In this document: one piece after another, positions 1 through 5,535 of the stretch
Layout of the letters: each line of letters opens with the position of its first letter
Numbering within the stretch: position 1 is the stretch's first letter
From: Pirellulales bacterium
GTDB taxonomy: Bacteria; Planctomycetota; Planctomycetia; Pirellulales; JALHLM01
Assembly: GCA_022844585.1 (NCBI GenBank)
Contig: JALHLM010000381.1
Coordinates: forward strand, 1 to 6,196
Direction of reading: 5' to 3'
DNA length: 6,196 bases
Notes under the pieces: model-generated
The model's database searches: none
What the model saw: the letters and a program-made list of their open reading frames with translations, nothing else
What the model was told of the DNA's origin: nothing
Program-made: the position numbers and the translations under genes

Positions 1-578
1 TCGAACTCGTCCGCCGGCGGCAGATTCGGCATCTGGTCGAAGGCGGCGAAGTTGTACAGCGCCAACGGCGCCAACTGGATCACGTCAACTTCGATGTTCG
101 CCGTGTTGTACGGCTTCAAGGCGCGGAACACTTGCTCGCGCTTCATCGCGAACAAACCGACCTCGGTCTCCAAGGCGAAGCCGTCTTCCTCGCTCCCGCC
201 GGCCATCTGCTGGTAATCCCAGACGACGTCTTCCAGCGCGAACGGAATCTGCTGCTTGGCTTCGTACTTGACGATGTCGGGAATCTTCTTCGATTCGACC
301 GGCGGCAGCTTGATGAAGCGTGATAAACCGGATTGCCCCGAGACGGAAATCGCCACGCGATCGCCGCGCACGGAGTTGCGGGAGAGAAACTCGGTCAGGG
401 CGTTGCCGACCAATTCGACGGGATCGGCCTCAGGCTGACTGAGAATCTTCGGGTATTCGATGAAGTCGAACGCGTCGACGACAATACGCTGAGCGTCCTC
501 CGGATGCTTGGAGCATCGGAGCGCCTTGAGCGCGCATTGACCAATATCAATGCCCCAAACGGCGTTTCCTCTAGCCAT
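1..578 (-). CDS. pilM: Type IV pilus assembly protein PilM, actin-like ATPase (partial, C-terminus outside window)
   Basis: This is the first 192 codons of a PilM-like protein; the reading frame is open to the window edge. PilM is a cytoplasmic actin-fold ATPase that binds the N-terminal tail of PilN and links the inner-membrane pilus alignment complex to the motor. The sequence shows the actin/FtsA-type phosphate-1 loop near the start (WGIDIGQCALKALR, residues 8-21, with Asp11), then SVSGQSGLSRFIKLPPV and the PilM-typical stretch KKIPDIVKYEAKQQIPFALE followed by DVVWDY, which matches the family pattern of EA-x-Q-x-IPF-x-L. The start at 578 is supported by a GAGGAA Shine-Dalgarno at 586-591, 7 bases upstream. 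The gene is divergent from the ribulokinase gene; the expected partners PilN, PilO and PilQ are not in view. Identification as PilM is confident; whether it serves true pili or a planctomycete-specific secretion system cannot be told from here. Confidence 0.9.
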   Translation of the reverse strand, partial: MARGNAVWGIDIGQCALKALRCSKHPEDAQRIVVDAFDFIEYPKILSQPEADPVELVGNALTEFLSRNSVRGDRVAISVSGQSGLSRFIKLPPVESKKIPDIVKYEAKQQIPFALEDVVWDYQQMAGGSEEDGFALETEVGLFAMKREQVFRALKPYNTANIEVDVIQLAPLALYNFAAFDQMPNLPPADEF

Positions 579-707
579 CGCTCTGTTCCTCGATCTGTTC
601 CTTGCCAACAGCGCGAGCGGGTGCTCGTGCTGTCCCGATGACGCCAGGCCGTGGAGAGGGGCCCGAGAGGAGAGGTCGGCAGCGCCATCGGATTCGACGC
701 ATTGTTC

Positions 708-758
708 AATTTATAGGCACAACGTGCGATGTCAATAAATTCCCCGAAAAGTATTATA
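708..758 (-). promoter_or_regulatory. Candidate sigma-70-like promoter(s) for pilM
   Basis: Read on the minus strand, a perfect -35 hexamer TTGACA (plus-strand TGTCAA at 730-735) is followed after 16 bases by TAAATT (708-713, 4 of 6 to TATAAT) within the sequence TATAAATTG. A second, upstream signal is a perfect TATAAT (plus-strand ATTATA at 753-758), but the bases 17 upstream of it match TTGACA poorly. Either would give a leader of roughly 120-170 bases before the pilM start. The patch is locally AT-rich in a GC-rich region. Planctomycete promoters are poorly defined, so this remains a candidate. Confidence 0.4.
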
Positions 759-833
759 GTTACCGGACTTCGCGGTTCCAGACATTTACGGGCTGTGGGA
801 ATGCTTCCCGTTCGCATCATGGGGCACGGCTGC

Positions 834-935
834 ACTAGCCCGACGCGCGAGCGAGGGGGAGCGGACGACGAATTCGAGTAAGGCCGTACCCGCGAACGCG
901 ACGCCCGCTCCCCCTCGCTTGCGCTTCGGGCTAGT
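834..935. repeat. Inverted-repeat element 1 (ACTAGCCCG family), 31-bp arms
   Basis: The left arm at 834-864 and the right arm at 905-935 are reverse complements at 29 of 31 positions, starting from an identical ACTAGCCCG end and running into AGCGAGGGGGAGCGG. The 40-base centre (865-904) contains the small palindromes CGAATTCG and CGCGAACGCG. The arm motif recurs in the palindrome at 4417-4560, so this is a dispersed family and not a one-off hairpin. No transposase is encoded. It resembles REP or MITE-type elements common in planctomycete genomes. As it lies between two gene starts, it is unlikely to be a terminator for either neighbour. Confidence 0.85.
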
Positions 936-965
936 ATCGGGGCGTTCGGTTTACGACGGTTTTGG

Positions 966-992
966 GCGGGGGCGAAGAGAGGCGACCCCCGC
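966..992 (+). other. GC-rich hairpin upstream of araB
   Basis: A perfect 7-bp stem GCGGGGG (966-972) pairs with CCCCCGC (986-992) around a 13-base loop. It ends 44 bases before the araB start codon and would sit in the messenger leader if transcription starts between here and the upstream repeat. There is no U-tract after it, so a standard intrinsic terminator is unlikely. It may be a chance structure in GC-rich DNA. Confidence 0.3.
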
Positions 993-1036
993 GAGACAGC
1001 TACGAACAACTATCGGCATTTGCAGGGATTTTCACG

Positions 1037-2722
1037 ATGCCCCAGGCGGACCGGTTAGCCCTCGGACTTGATTTCGGCACGGAAAGCGTCCGCGCCCTGC
1101 TGGTGGATTTGACCGGTCAGGAGCGCGGGGCGGCAGTGACTGCCTATCCGCACGGCCAGATCGTCGATCGGCTCCCCACGACCGGGGAAAAGCTCCCGGC
1201 TGAGTTCGCTCTCCAGCACCCGGGGGATTGGCTCGCGAGCGCCGGGCGTTCGGTGAAAGCCGCCCTGAAAAAGGCTGGCGCAAGCGCGGATCAGGTGATT
1301 GGCGTTGGCGTCGATTTCACGAGTTGCACGATGCTGCCGGCCTTGGCCGACGGCACGCCACTGTGCCTTACCGAGCAGTTTCGTGGCGAAAAGTACGCCT
1401 GGCCGAAGTTGTGGAAGCATCACGGGGCCGTGGCCGAAACGGAGCGAATCAACCGGCTCGCCGCGGAACGGGACGAACCCTGGCTGCCGCGCTACGGCGG
1501 GACGATCGGCCTGGAGTGGTTCTTTCCCAAGATTTACGAAACGCTCCGCAATGCCCCCCAAGCCTACGAGGCGACCGAGGTCTGGCTGGAAGCCGGCGAC
1601 TGGTTTGTCTGGCAACTGGTCGGCGGGTCCGCGTGCGATCTGCCACGCTCCACCTGCCAGGCCGGTTACAAGGCGATGTGGAACGCGGCGACCGGCTACC
1701 CCAGCCGCGAGTTTTTCCGCGCGCTCGATCGGCGAATGGAAAAGGTCGTCCAGGACAAAATGCCGGGGCGATTGCTTTCGCCCGGCGAAGCGGCCGGCGA
1801 GTTGACCCCGGCGGCGGCGAAGCAACTCGGCCTGCAGCCCGGGACCGTGGTGAGCGTCGGCACGATCGACGCCCATGCCGGCGTGCCCGGAGCGGGTGTC
1901 GCGGAACCGAATACGCTCGTGATGGTGCTCGGCACAAGCAGTTGCCACATGCTCAATGCCCGGGAGGAGCGGATGATCCCGGGCGTAGCGGGCGTGGTCG
2001 AAGGGGGGATTTTGCCCGGCATGTTTGGCTACGAGACGGGCCAGGCTGCCGTGGGGGACGCCTTTGACTGGTTGCGACGCACCGTCGGCGCGAGGGATTT
2101 TCGCCAACTCGACGCCGCGGCAGCCGCGATCGCGCCCGGGGCGGACGGCGTGTTGGCCATCGACTGGTTGAACGGCTGCCGCACGCCGCTCATGGACGGA
2201 CGGTTGAAAGGCGGTTTCTTTGGACTGGCGCTTGGCCACGAGCCGGCACATCTCTATCGCGCGCTGATCGAAGCCACGGCCTGCGGCTTGCGCTGGATCG
2301 TCGAGCTGTTCGCCGATGCTGGCGTGCCGGTTAAGAAACTAGTCGCCACGGGCGGACTGCCGCATCACAATCCGCTCCTGGTGCAGATTTACGCCGACAT
2401 CCTCGGCAAGCCGATCACGGTTCATCCGGCCAAACACGGCCCGGCCCTCGGCGCGGCGATCCTCGGCGCGATGGCGGCCGGCAAACAGGCGACGGGATTC
2501 AGCTCCGCGGCGGCCGCCGTGAAAGCGATGGCGGCGCCCCGCGAGGATATCGCCGAGCGGCGCGCGAAAATCGTCACGCCGCAACGCGCCGCGAGCAAGG
2601 CGTATGAGCAGGTGTATCGGCAATATCGGGAAACGGCGTCGTGGATCGCGGGGAACGGGCAGATGCACCACGGAGTCACGGAGACACGGAGAGCGAGCGA
2701 GTTTGAACCGCGGAGGCGCTGA
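1037..2722 (+). CDS. araB: Ribulokinase (FGGY carbohydrate kinase), C-terminus altered by a repeat
   Basis: Ribulokinase phosphorylates L-ribulose with ATP to L-ribulose 5-phosphate in cytoplasmic arabinose/ribulose catabolism. The 561-residue product matches the family length (about 560). From memory it aligns closely with Bacillus AraB: GLDFGTESVR phosphate loop at 10-19, LPTTGEKLP followed by ALQHPGDWL, GVDFTSCTMLP, WKHH and RYGG substrate-side motifs, the presumed catalytic base in IDAHAGVPGAG (Asp278), GTSSCHML at 299-306, the nucleotide-site GGLPHHN at 439-445 and GPALGAAI at 468-475. The ATG at 1037 is chosen because it starts just before the first beta strand and has AGGGA at 1024-1028, 8 bases upstream; a TTG at 962 would add 25 non-conserved residues. 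Residues 544-561 and the TGA are coded by the left arm of a dispersed repeat, so the native C-terminal tail is probably replaced. No araA, araD or transporter is adjacent. Confidence 0.9.
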   Translation: MPQADRLALGLDFGTESVRALLVDLTGQERGAAVTAYPHGQIVDRLPTTGEKLPAEFALQHPGDWLASAGRSVKAALKKAGASADQVIGVGVDFTSCTMLPALADGTPLCLTEQFRGEKYAWPKLWKHHGAVAETERINRLAAERDEPWLPRYGGTIGLEWFFPKIYETLRNAPQAYEATEVWLEAGDWFVWQLVGGSACDLPRSTCQAGYKAMWNAATGYPSREFFRALDRRMEKVVQDKMPGRLLSPGEAAGELTPAAAKQLGLQPGTVVSVGTIDAHAGVPGAGVAEPNTLVMVLGTSSCHMLNAREERMIPGVAGVVEGGILPGMFGYETGQAAVGDAFDWLRRTVGARDFRQLDAAAAAIAPGADGVLAIDWLNGCRTPLMDGRLKGGFFGLALGHEPAHLYRALIEATACGLRWIVELFADAGVPVKKLVATGGLPHHNPLLVQIYADILGKPITVHPAKHGPALGAAILGAMAAGKQATGFSSAAAAVKAMAAPREDIAERRAKIVTPQRAASKAYEQVYRQYRETASWIAGNGQMHHGVTETRRASEFEPRRR

Positions 2723-2912
2723 GACGCAGAGTGTGGAGACGCATTGGAGGGGAGTTGGTGGTTTTTAGGGCCGAGTCTTCAATGTCGTAGAAGGGCGCGT
2801 TATCGGGTCAACTCGCTTCGCTATGACACTACCTGCTCCTTCCCCTCTGCGCCTCAGCACCTCCGCGGTTCAAATGGCTGTCTCCTCTCTGTGTCTCCGT
2901 GACTCCGTGGTG
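2666..2912. repeat. Long interrupted inverted repeat overlapping the araB 3' end
   Basis: The left arm (2666 to about 2731) and right arm (about 2844-2912) are imperfect reverse complements. The outer 28 bases, beginning CACCACGGAGTCACGG, match at 27 positions; a variable block follows, and then TTTGAACCGCGGAGG and a GCTGAG..CGCAGAG tract are shared. The centre of about 112 bases is unique in the window. The CCACGGAG..ACACGGAG text is a widespread dispersed repeat in planctomycetes and some other environmental bacteria, often mis-annotated as short proteins. Here the left arm is translated as the end of ribulokinase. Lying downstream of araB, the structure could also act as a transcription barrier. 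No transposase or target-site duplication is evident. Confidence 0.85.
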
Positions 2913-3029
2913 AACGCACTTTTCCATTTTCGCTGCGCTCCCTTGGCTTGCGGATTGGCCAGGCCGCGCTTATATGTGGGACAGTTCTTTTGAAACCGCT
3001 CGGGCCACACGCAGGAAGTTGCTTGCTCT
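2723..3029. other. Intergenic gap between araB and the GS-family gene
   Basis: This 307-base gap contains most of the inverted repeat (to 2912), including its roughly 112-base unique centre, followed by about 117 bases of ordinary sequence. That last part carries a candidate promoter (2948-2976) and a purine-rich AGGAA at 3013-3017 ahead of the next gene. I see no conserved small gene in it; a minus-strand frame through the right arm reads TTESRRHREE, the typical translation of this repeat. Confidence 0.7.
2948..2976 (+). promoter_or_regulatory. Candidate sigma-70-like promoter for the GS-family gene
   Basis: TTGCGG at 2948-2953 (4 of 6 to TTGACA) and TATATG at 2971-2976 (4 of 6 to TATAAT, inside TTATATGT) are separated by exactly 17 bases. 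Transcription would start near 2983 and give a leader of about 47 bases before the ATG at 3030. The position immediately after the repeat and before an isolated gene is sensible, but the match is partial. Confidence 0.4.
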
Positions 3030-4412
3030 ATGACTTCGATTCCGCTGATCGGCATGCTGACTGTTGACGAATTGAAGTACGGCGTCGAGGCTGACGAGTT
3101 GGACACCGTGCTCGTGGTCTTCACCGACCTCTACGGCCGGTTCATGGGCAAACGGTTCGACGCGAGGTTTTTTCTCGATTCCCTCGCCCATGGCACGCAC
3201 GCCTGCGACTACCTGCTGACGGTCGACATGGAAATGCAGCCGGTCGCCGGGTATGCGTTCGCCAATTGGGAACGGGGCTACGGCGATTTCGCGATTCGGC
3301 CGGATCTCTCCACGTTGCGGGTCGCGACCTGGCTGGAGAAATCCGCCATGGTGATCTGCGACGTAGTGCGCGACGTTGACGGCGCATTGGTGGACGTCGC
3401 GCCTAGATCGCTCCTGCAACGGCAGATCGAAGCCGCCGCGAAGAGCGAATTCGTCGCCATGGCGGGTACGGAATTGGAATACTACCTGTTCGAGACCAGC
3501 TATCGCGACGCGCAGGCCAAGGCGTTCCATGGCCTGCAGCCGGCCGGCTGGTACTTGGAAGACTATCACATGCTGCAGGGCACGCGCGAGGAACGCTTCA
3601 ACGGCGCCTTTCGCCGGCACCTGCATCGCTCCGGCATTCCGGTCGAGTGTTCCAAGGGGGAATGGGGACTCGGGCAACATGAGTTGAATCTGCGCTACGC
3701 GGACGTGCTTTCGATGGCCGATCGGCATGTGATCTTCAAGCAATGCCTGAAGGAAGTGGCCGAGCAGCAAGGCGGCAGCGTGACTTTCATGGCCAAGCTC
3801 GACGCCGAACAGGCCGGCTCGAGTTGTCATATTCATATGAGTCTGTGGCGCAATGCGAAGAACGCCTTCGCTGGCACGGGCAAGCTCGGGCCGATTTCCT
3901 GCTCGCAGGAATTTGCGTGGTTCCTGGGCGGCTGGATGAAGCACCTGCCCGAGATGATGGTCTGCTATGCCCCCACGGTGAACAGCTACAAGCGATTTCA
4001 GTCCGGCTCCTGGGCGCCGACGCGGTTGGCCTGGTGCCATGACAACCGCACCGCCAGCTTCCGCGTCGTGGGGCATGGCCCGAGCTTGCGGATCGAATGC
4101 CGCATCGCCGGCGCGGATTGCAATCCGTACCTGGCATTGGCCGCGTCCTTGGCATCGGGGTTGGACGGCATCGCCAATCAAATCGAGCCGCCGCCGTTGT
4201 TCGAAGGAGACGCCTACAACGCCACACAACTGGAACGCATTCCCGCCACGTTGCGCGACGCCACGGAGTTATTCGCCGCGAGCGATTTCACGAAACAAGT
4301 CTTCGGCGAGCAGGTCGTCGAACATTACACGCACTTTTTCCGCACCGAACAAGCGGCGTATGACAAAGCGGTGACGGATTGGGAACGGAAGCGGTACTTT
4401 GAACGGATTTGA
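3030..4412 (+). CDS. Glutamine synthetase-family gamma-glutamyl-amine ligase (PuuA/GlnA3-like)
   Basis: This 460-residue protein belongs to the GS superfamily, whose members use ATP to activate the gamma-carboxyl of glutamate and join it to ammonia or an amine. Visible active-site features are the metal-binding E-x-E in GTELEYYLF (Glu148, Glu150), Glu211 and Glu218 in EWGLGQHELNLRY, His267/His269 in SSCHIHMSLW, NSYKR at 318-322, and Arg354, Glu356 and Arg358 in LRIECRIAGADCNPYLA. The spacing of the two middle glutamates (7) and the ending VTDWERKRYFERI are typical of PuuA/GlnA3-like proteins and not of housekeeping GlnA. The adenylylation tyrosine region of GlnA is absent. The likely substrate is an amine (polyamine, ethanolamine or similar), but it cannot be fixed. 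AGGAA at 3013-3017 lies 12 bases before the ATG, slightly far; Met9 (3054) is an alternative start that fits family N-termini but lacks a ribosome site. No Puu-pathway genes are adjacent. Confidence 0.9.
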   Translation: MTSIPLIGMLTVDELKYGVEADELDTVLVVFTDLYGRFMGKRFDARFFLDSLAHGTHACDYLLTVDMEMQPVAGYAFANWERGYGDFAIRPDLSTLRVATWLEKSAMVICDVVRDVDGALVDVAPRSLLQRQIEAAAKSEFVAMAGTELEYYLFETSYRDAQAKAFHGLQPAGWYLEDYHMLQGTREERFNGAFRRHLHRSGIPVECSKGEWGLGQHELNLRYADVLSMADRHVIFKQCLKEVAEQQGGSVTFMAKLDAEQAGSSCHIHMSLWRNAKNAFAGTGKLGPISCSQEFAWFLGGWMKHLPEMMVCYAPTVNSYKRFQSGSWAPTRLAWCHDNRTASFRVVGHGPSLRIECRIAGADCNPYLALAASLASGLDGIANQIEPPPLFEGDAYNATQLERIPATLRDATELFAASDFTKQVFGEQVVEHYTHFFRTEQAAYDKAVTDWERKRYFERI

Positions 4413-4416
4413 AAAC

Positions 4417-4560
4417 ACCAGCCCGTAGCGCAAGCGAGGGAGAGTTGACGTTGCCTGGAGATCGAGATGAAACTCTCGGCTGCTTAATTGGGCGCAACCG
4501 AGAGTTTCATCTCGACCAATATGCCACGTCCTCTCTCCCTCGCTGGCGCTACGGGCTAGT
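4417..4560. repeat. Inverted-repeat element 2, 144-bp nested palindrome (ACTAGCCCG family)
   Basis: The element is almost symmetrical about its centre. Outer arms 4417-4444 and 4533-4560 pair at 26 of 28 positions; a middle block (4445-4461 with 4516-4532) pairs at about 9 of 17, including GACGT and GC; the inner arms 4462-4479 and 4498-4515 pair perfectly over 18 bases, around an 18-base loop. In total about 53 of 63 positions match. The outer arm, AGCCCGTAGCGC then AGCGAGGGAGAG, is the same family as the element at 834-935. It begins 4 bases after the GS-family stop codon, and its right end contains the stop codon of the convergent gene. Confidence 0.88.
4462..4515. terminator. Probable bidirectional transcription terminator/barrier hairpin
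   Basis: The perfect 18-bp stem (4462-4479 with 4498-4515, reading CGAGATGAAACTCTCGG on one arm) with its 18-base loop lies midway between two convergent genes, 49 bases past one stop codon and 40 bases past the other. A stem this strong would stall polymerase from both sides. There is no clear U-run directly after it on either strand, so it is not a canonical intrinsic terminator; the role is inferred from position and stability. Confidence 0.5.
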
Positions 4561-5356
4561 GTAGGTGCATGCTCTTCAAAAACTTCACGCCCTGCCCAAT
4601 CTCGAACACCGGGTCTTCGGATTGTTCGCGTTGGATGGTGATGTCGCCGCGGTAGTCGCGTTCTTCGAGTGCGCCTAAGAGCGCCGGGAAATCGGCGACG
4701 CCGCGCCCTAGCGGCACTTCCAATCCACGGCGGCGAGCGAGATCTTGCACCGCGTCGGATGCGTGGACGTGCAGGATCTCCGAGCCGAGTTGTTCGATGA
4801 TTTCCAGTGGCCGGAAACCGTTGATGATCAGGTTGCCGGGATTCAAGTCGACGCCGACCGTGCCCGGCGGCAAGGCGTCGAGCAGCCGGCGAATCGCCGC
4901 GGCGCTCTCGCCCCCGGTTTCGGCGACCAGCATCGCGCCGGTGTGATGCCCGAACGCGCCTAACTCGCGCAGGACGCCGGTCAGCGTTTGGAAGGCCACG
5001 GTTTCATCGACACCCGGCTCGGGAAGATGCCCGACTTGATTCACGACGAAGCGCGCGCCGACGGCGTGCGCCAGACGCATCGCCCGGCGCGTGGCCACAA
5101 TGCGGCCTTCGAGATCGTCGAGCGTGTCGTACCCGCGCCGCGTGCGAAAGCTCACGGCCGAGACGCGCAGCTCCAAATCGTCGAGCAACTTGCGCAACTG
5201 GCGGAGCGCCGTAGCGGATTCCGCCAGCGGCTTGACGTCGGCACTGCGCGCGTCGAGCTCGACCGTTGTCGCGCCGAGTTCTCGGGCGGTAAACAAGGCC
5301 CGCTTGAGCGGTAGCCGCAGGCAACTGAGCTGAATTCCAATCCGCGGACGTGGCAT
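4556..5356 (-). CDS. TIM-barrel protein, sugar phosphate isomerase/epimerase (xylose isomerase-like) superfamily
   Basis: This 266-residue protein has the layout of the AP endonuclease 2-like/xylose isomerase-like TIM barrel, cytoplasmic enzymes that isomerise or epimerise sugars, sugar acids or inositol derivatives using a divalent metal. Candidate metal or catalytic residues sit at the ends of successive strands: Glu33 (TVELDAR), Glu146 (LVAETGGE), Asp170 with Asn172 (GVDLNPGNLI), His196 and His198 (ILHVHASD) and Glu244 (ITIQREQSED). The stretch PLGRGVADFPALLGALEERDYRG at 215-237 matches the usual G-x-G-x-x-D-F loop and helix. Length is slightly short of the common 270-300, with no signal peptide. 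No Shine-Dalgarno precedes the ATG at 5356. The TAG stop is formed by the CTAG end of the palindrome, and the gene converges on the GS-family gene. The substrate is unknown. Confidence 0.85.
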   Translation of the reverse strand: MPRPRIGIQLSCLRLPLKRALFTARELGATTVELDARSADVKPLAESATALRQLRKLLDDLELRVSAVSFRTRRGYDTLDDLEGRIVATRRAMRLAHAVGARFVVNQVGHLPEPGVDETVAFQTLTGVLRELGAFGHHTGAMLVAETGGESAAAIRRLLDALPPGTVGVDLNPGNLIINGFRPLEIIEQLGSEILHVHASDAVQDLARRRGLEVPLGRGVADFPALLGALEERDYRGDITIQREQSEDPVFEIGQGVKFLKSMHLH

Positions 5357-5406
5357 TGCGTTGAGCGAAGGGATGAAATGATGGCGGAAATGTCTGGTTC
5401 GATGGC

Positions 5407-5498
5407 GGTCGCCCCGCTGGGGCTAACGTATTCTTTTCTGCGTGATTTCCAGGGGCTGCCGCCCCTGGCTACTAACGGTCGCCCCTTTCGGGGCTAGT
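5407..5498. repeat. Cluster of three GC-rich hairpin repeats in a divergent promoter region
   Basis: Two direct copies of a unit beginning GGTCGCCCC and ending GGGGCTA (5407-5425 and 5477-5496) flank a third hairpin. Copy one folds as GCCCC-GCT-GGGGC (5411-5423), copy two as GCCCC-TTTC-GGGGC (5481-5494), and the middle one is a perfect 8-bp stem CCAGGGGC/GCCCCTGG with a TGCC loop (5449-5468). All share the GGGGCT..GCCCC core, so alternative pairings between units are possible. Similar short repeats are dispersed in planctomycete genomes. The cluster lies in the 179-base gap between two divergent starts (5356 minus and 5536 plus), where a terminator would not be expected; I see no good promoter hexamers beside it. 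Confidence 0.8.
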
Positions 5499-5535
5499 GA
5501 CGCATCAAGTGGACGTTTCGCTAGGCGCAATCGTT

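Larger units (their letters stand above)
579..1036. other. Divergent intergenic gap between pilM and araB
   Basis: This 458-base gap separates the pilM start (minus strand) from the ribulokinase start (plus strand). It holds candidate pilM promoters at 708-758, a tiny hairpin at 797-809 (GGGAA, TGC loop, TTCCC), a 102-bp inverted-repeat element at 834-935 and a 7-bp GC hairpin at 966-992. The AT-rich patch around 708-760 stands out from the GC-rich surroundings and is the most promoter-like part. I see no convincing plus-strand promoter between the repeat and araB. Small open frames here translate the repeat into Arg/Ser/Glu-rich text and have no family features, so I call no gene. Confidence 0.7.

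Noticed and set aside
395..1009. Minus-strand open frame of 204 codons overlapping pilM and element 1
   Set aside because: It is out of frame with pilM and its N-terminal part translates the inverted repeat (LARSASEGE), a typical false gene from this repeat family.
962..1036. Upstream TTG start giving ribulokinase 25 extra residues
   Set aside because: The extra residues are not family-like and pass through a GC hairpin; the ATG at 1037 has a good ribosome site and fits the N-terminus of the fold.
1055..2251. Minus-strand open frame of 398 codons opposite ribulokinase
   Set aside because: Same reason: a shadow of a clear FGGY kinase, with Arg/Pro/Gly-rich, motif-free translation.
2666..2912. 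Insertion sequence with its own transposase
   Set aside because: The central region of about 112 bases cannot encode a transposase and no target-site duplication is visible, so at most it is a non-autonomous element.
2870..3124. Minus-strand open frame of 84 codons upstream of the GS-family gene
   Set aside because: It overlaps the GS-family start and ends in TTESRRHREE, the translation of the dispersed repeat, so it is not a real gene.
2970..4229. Minus-strand open frame of 419 codons opposite the GS-family gene
   Set aside because: It mirrors a well-supported gene; long antisense frames are expected in GC-rich coding DNA, and the translation has no recognisable family motifs.
5407..5498. 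CRISPR array
   Set aside because: Only two direct copies plus a related hairpin, with unequal unit structure and no regular spacers or cas genes.
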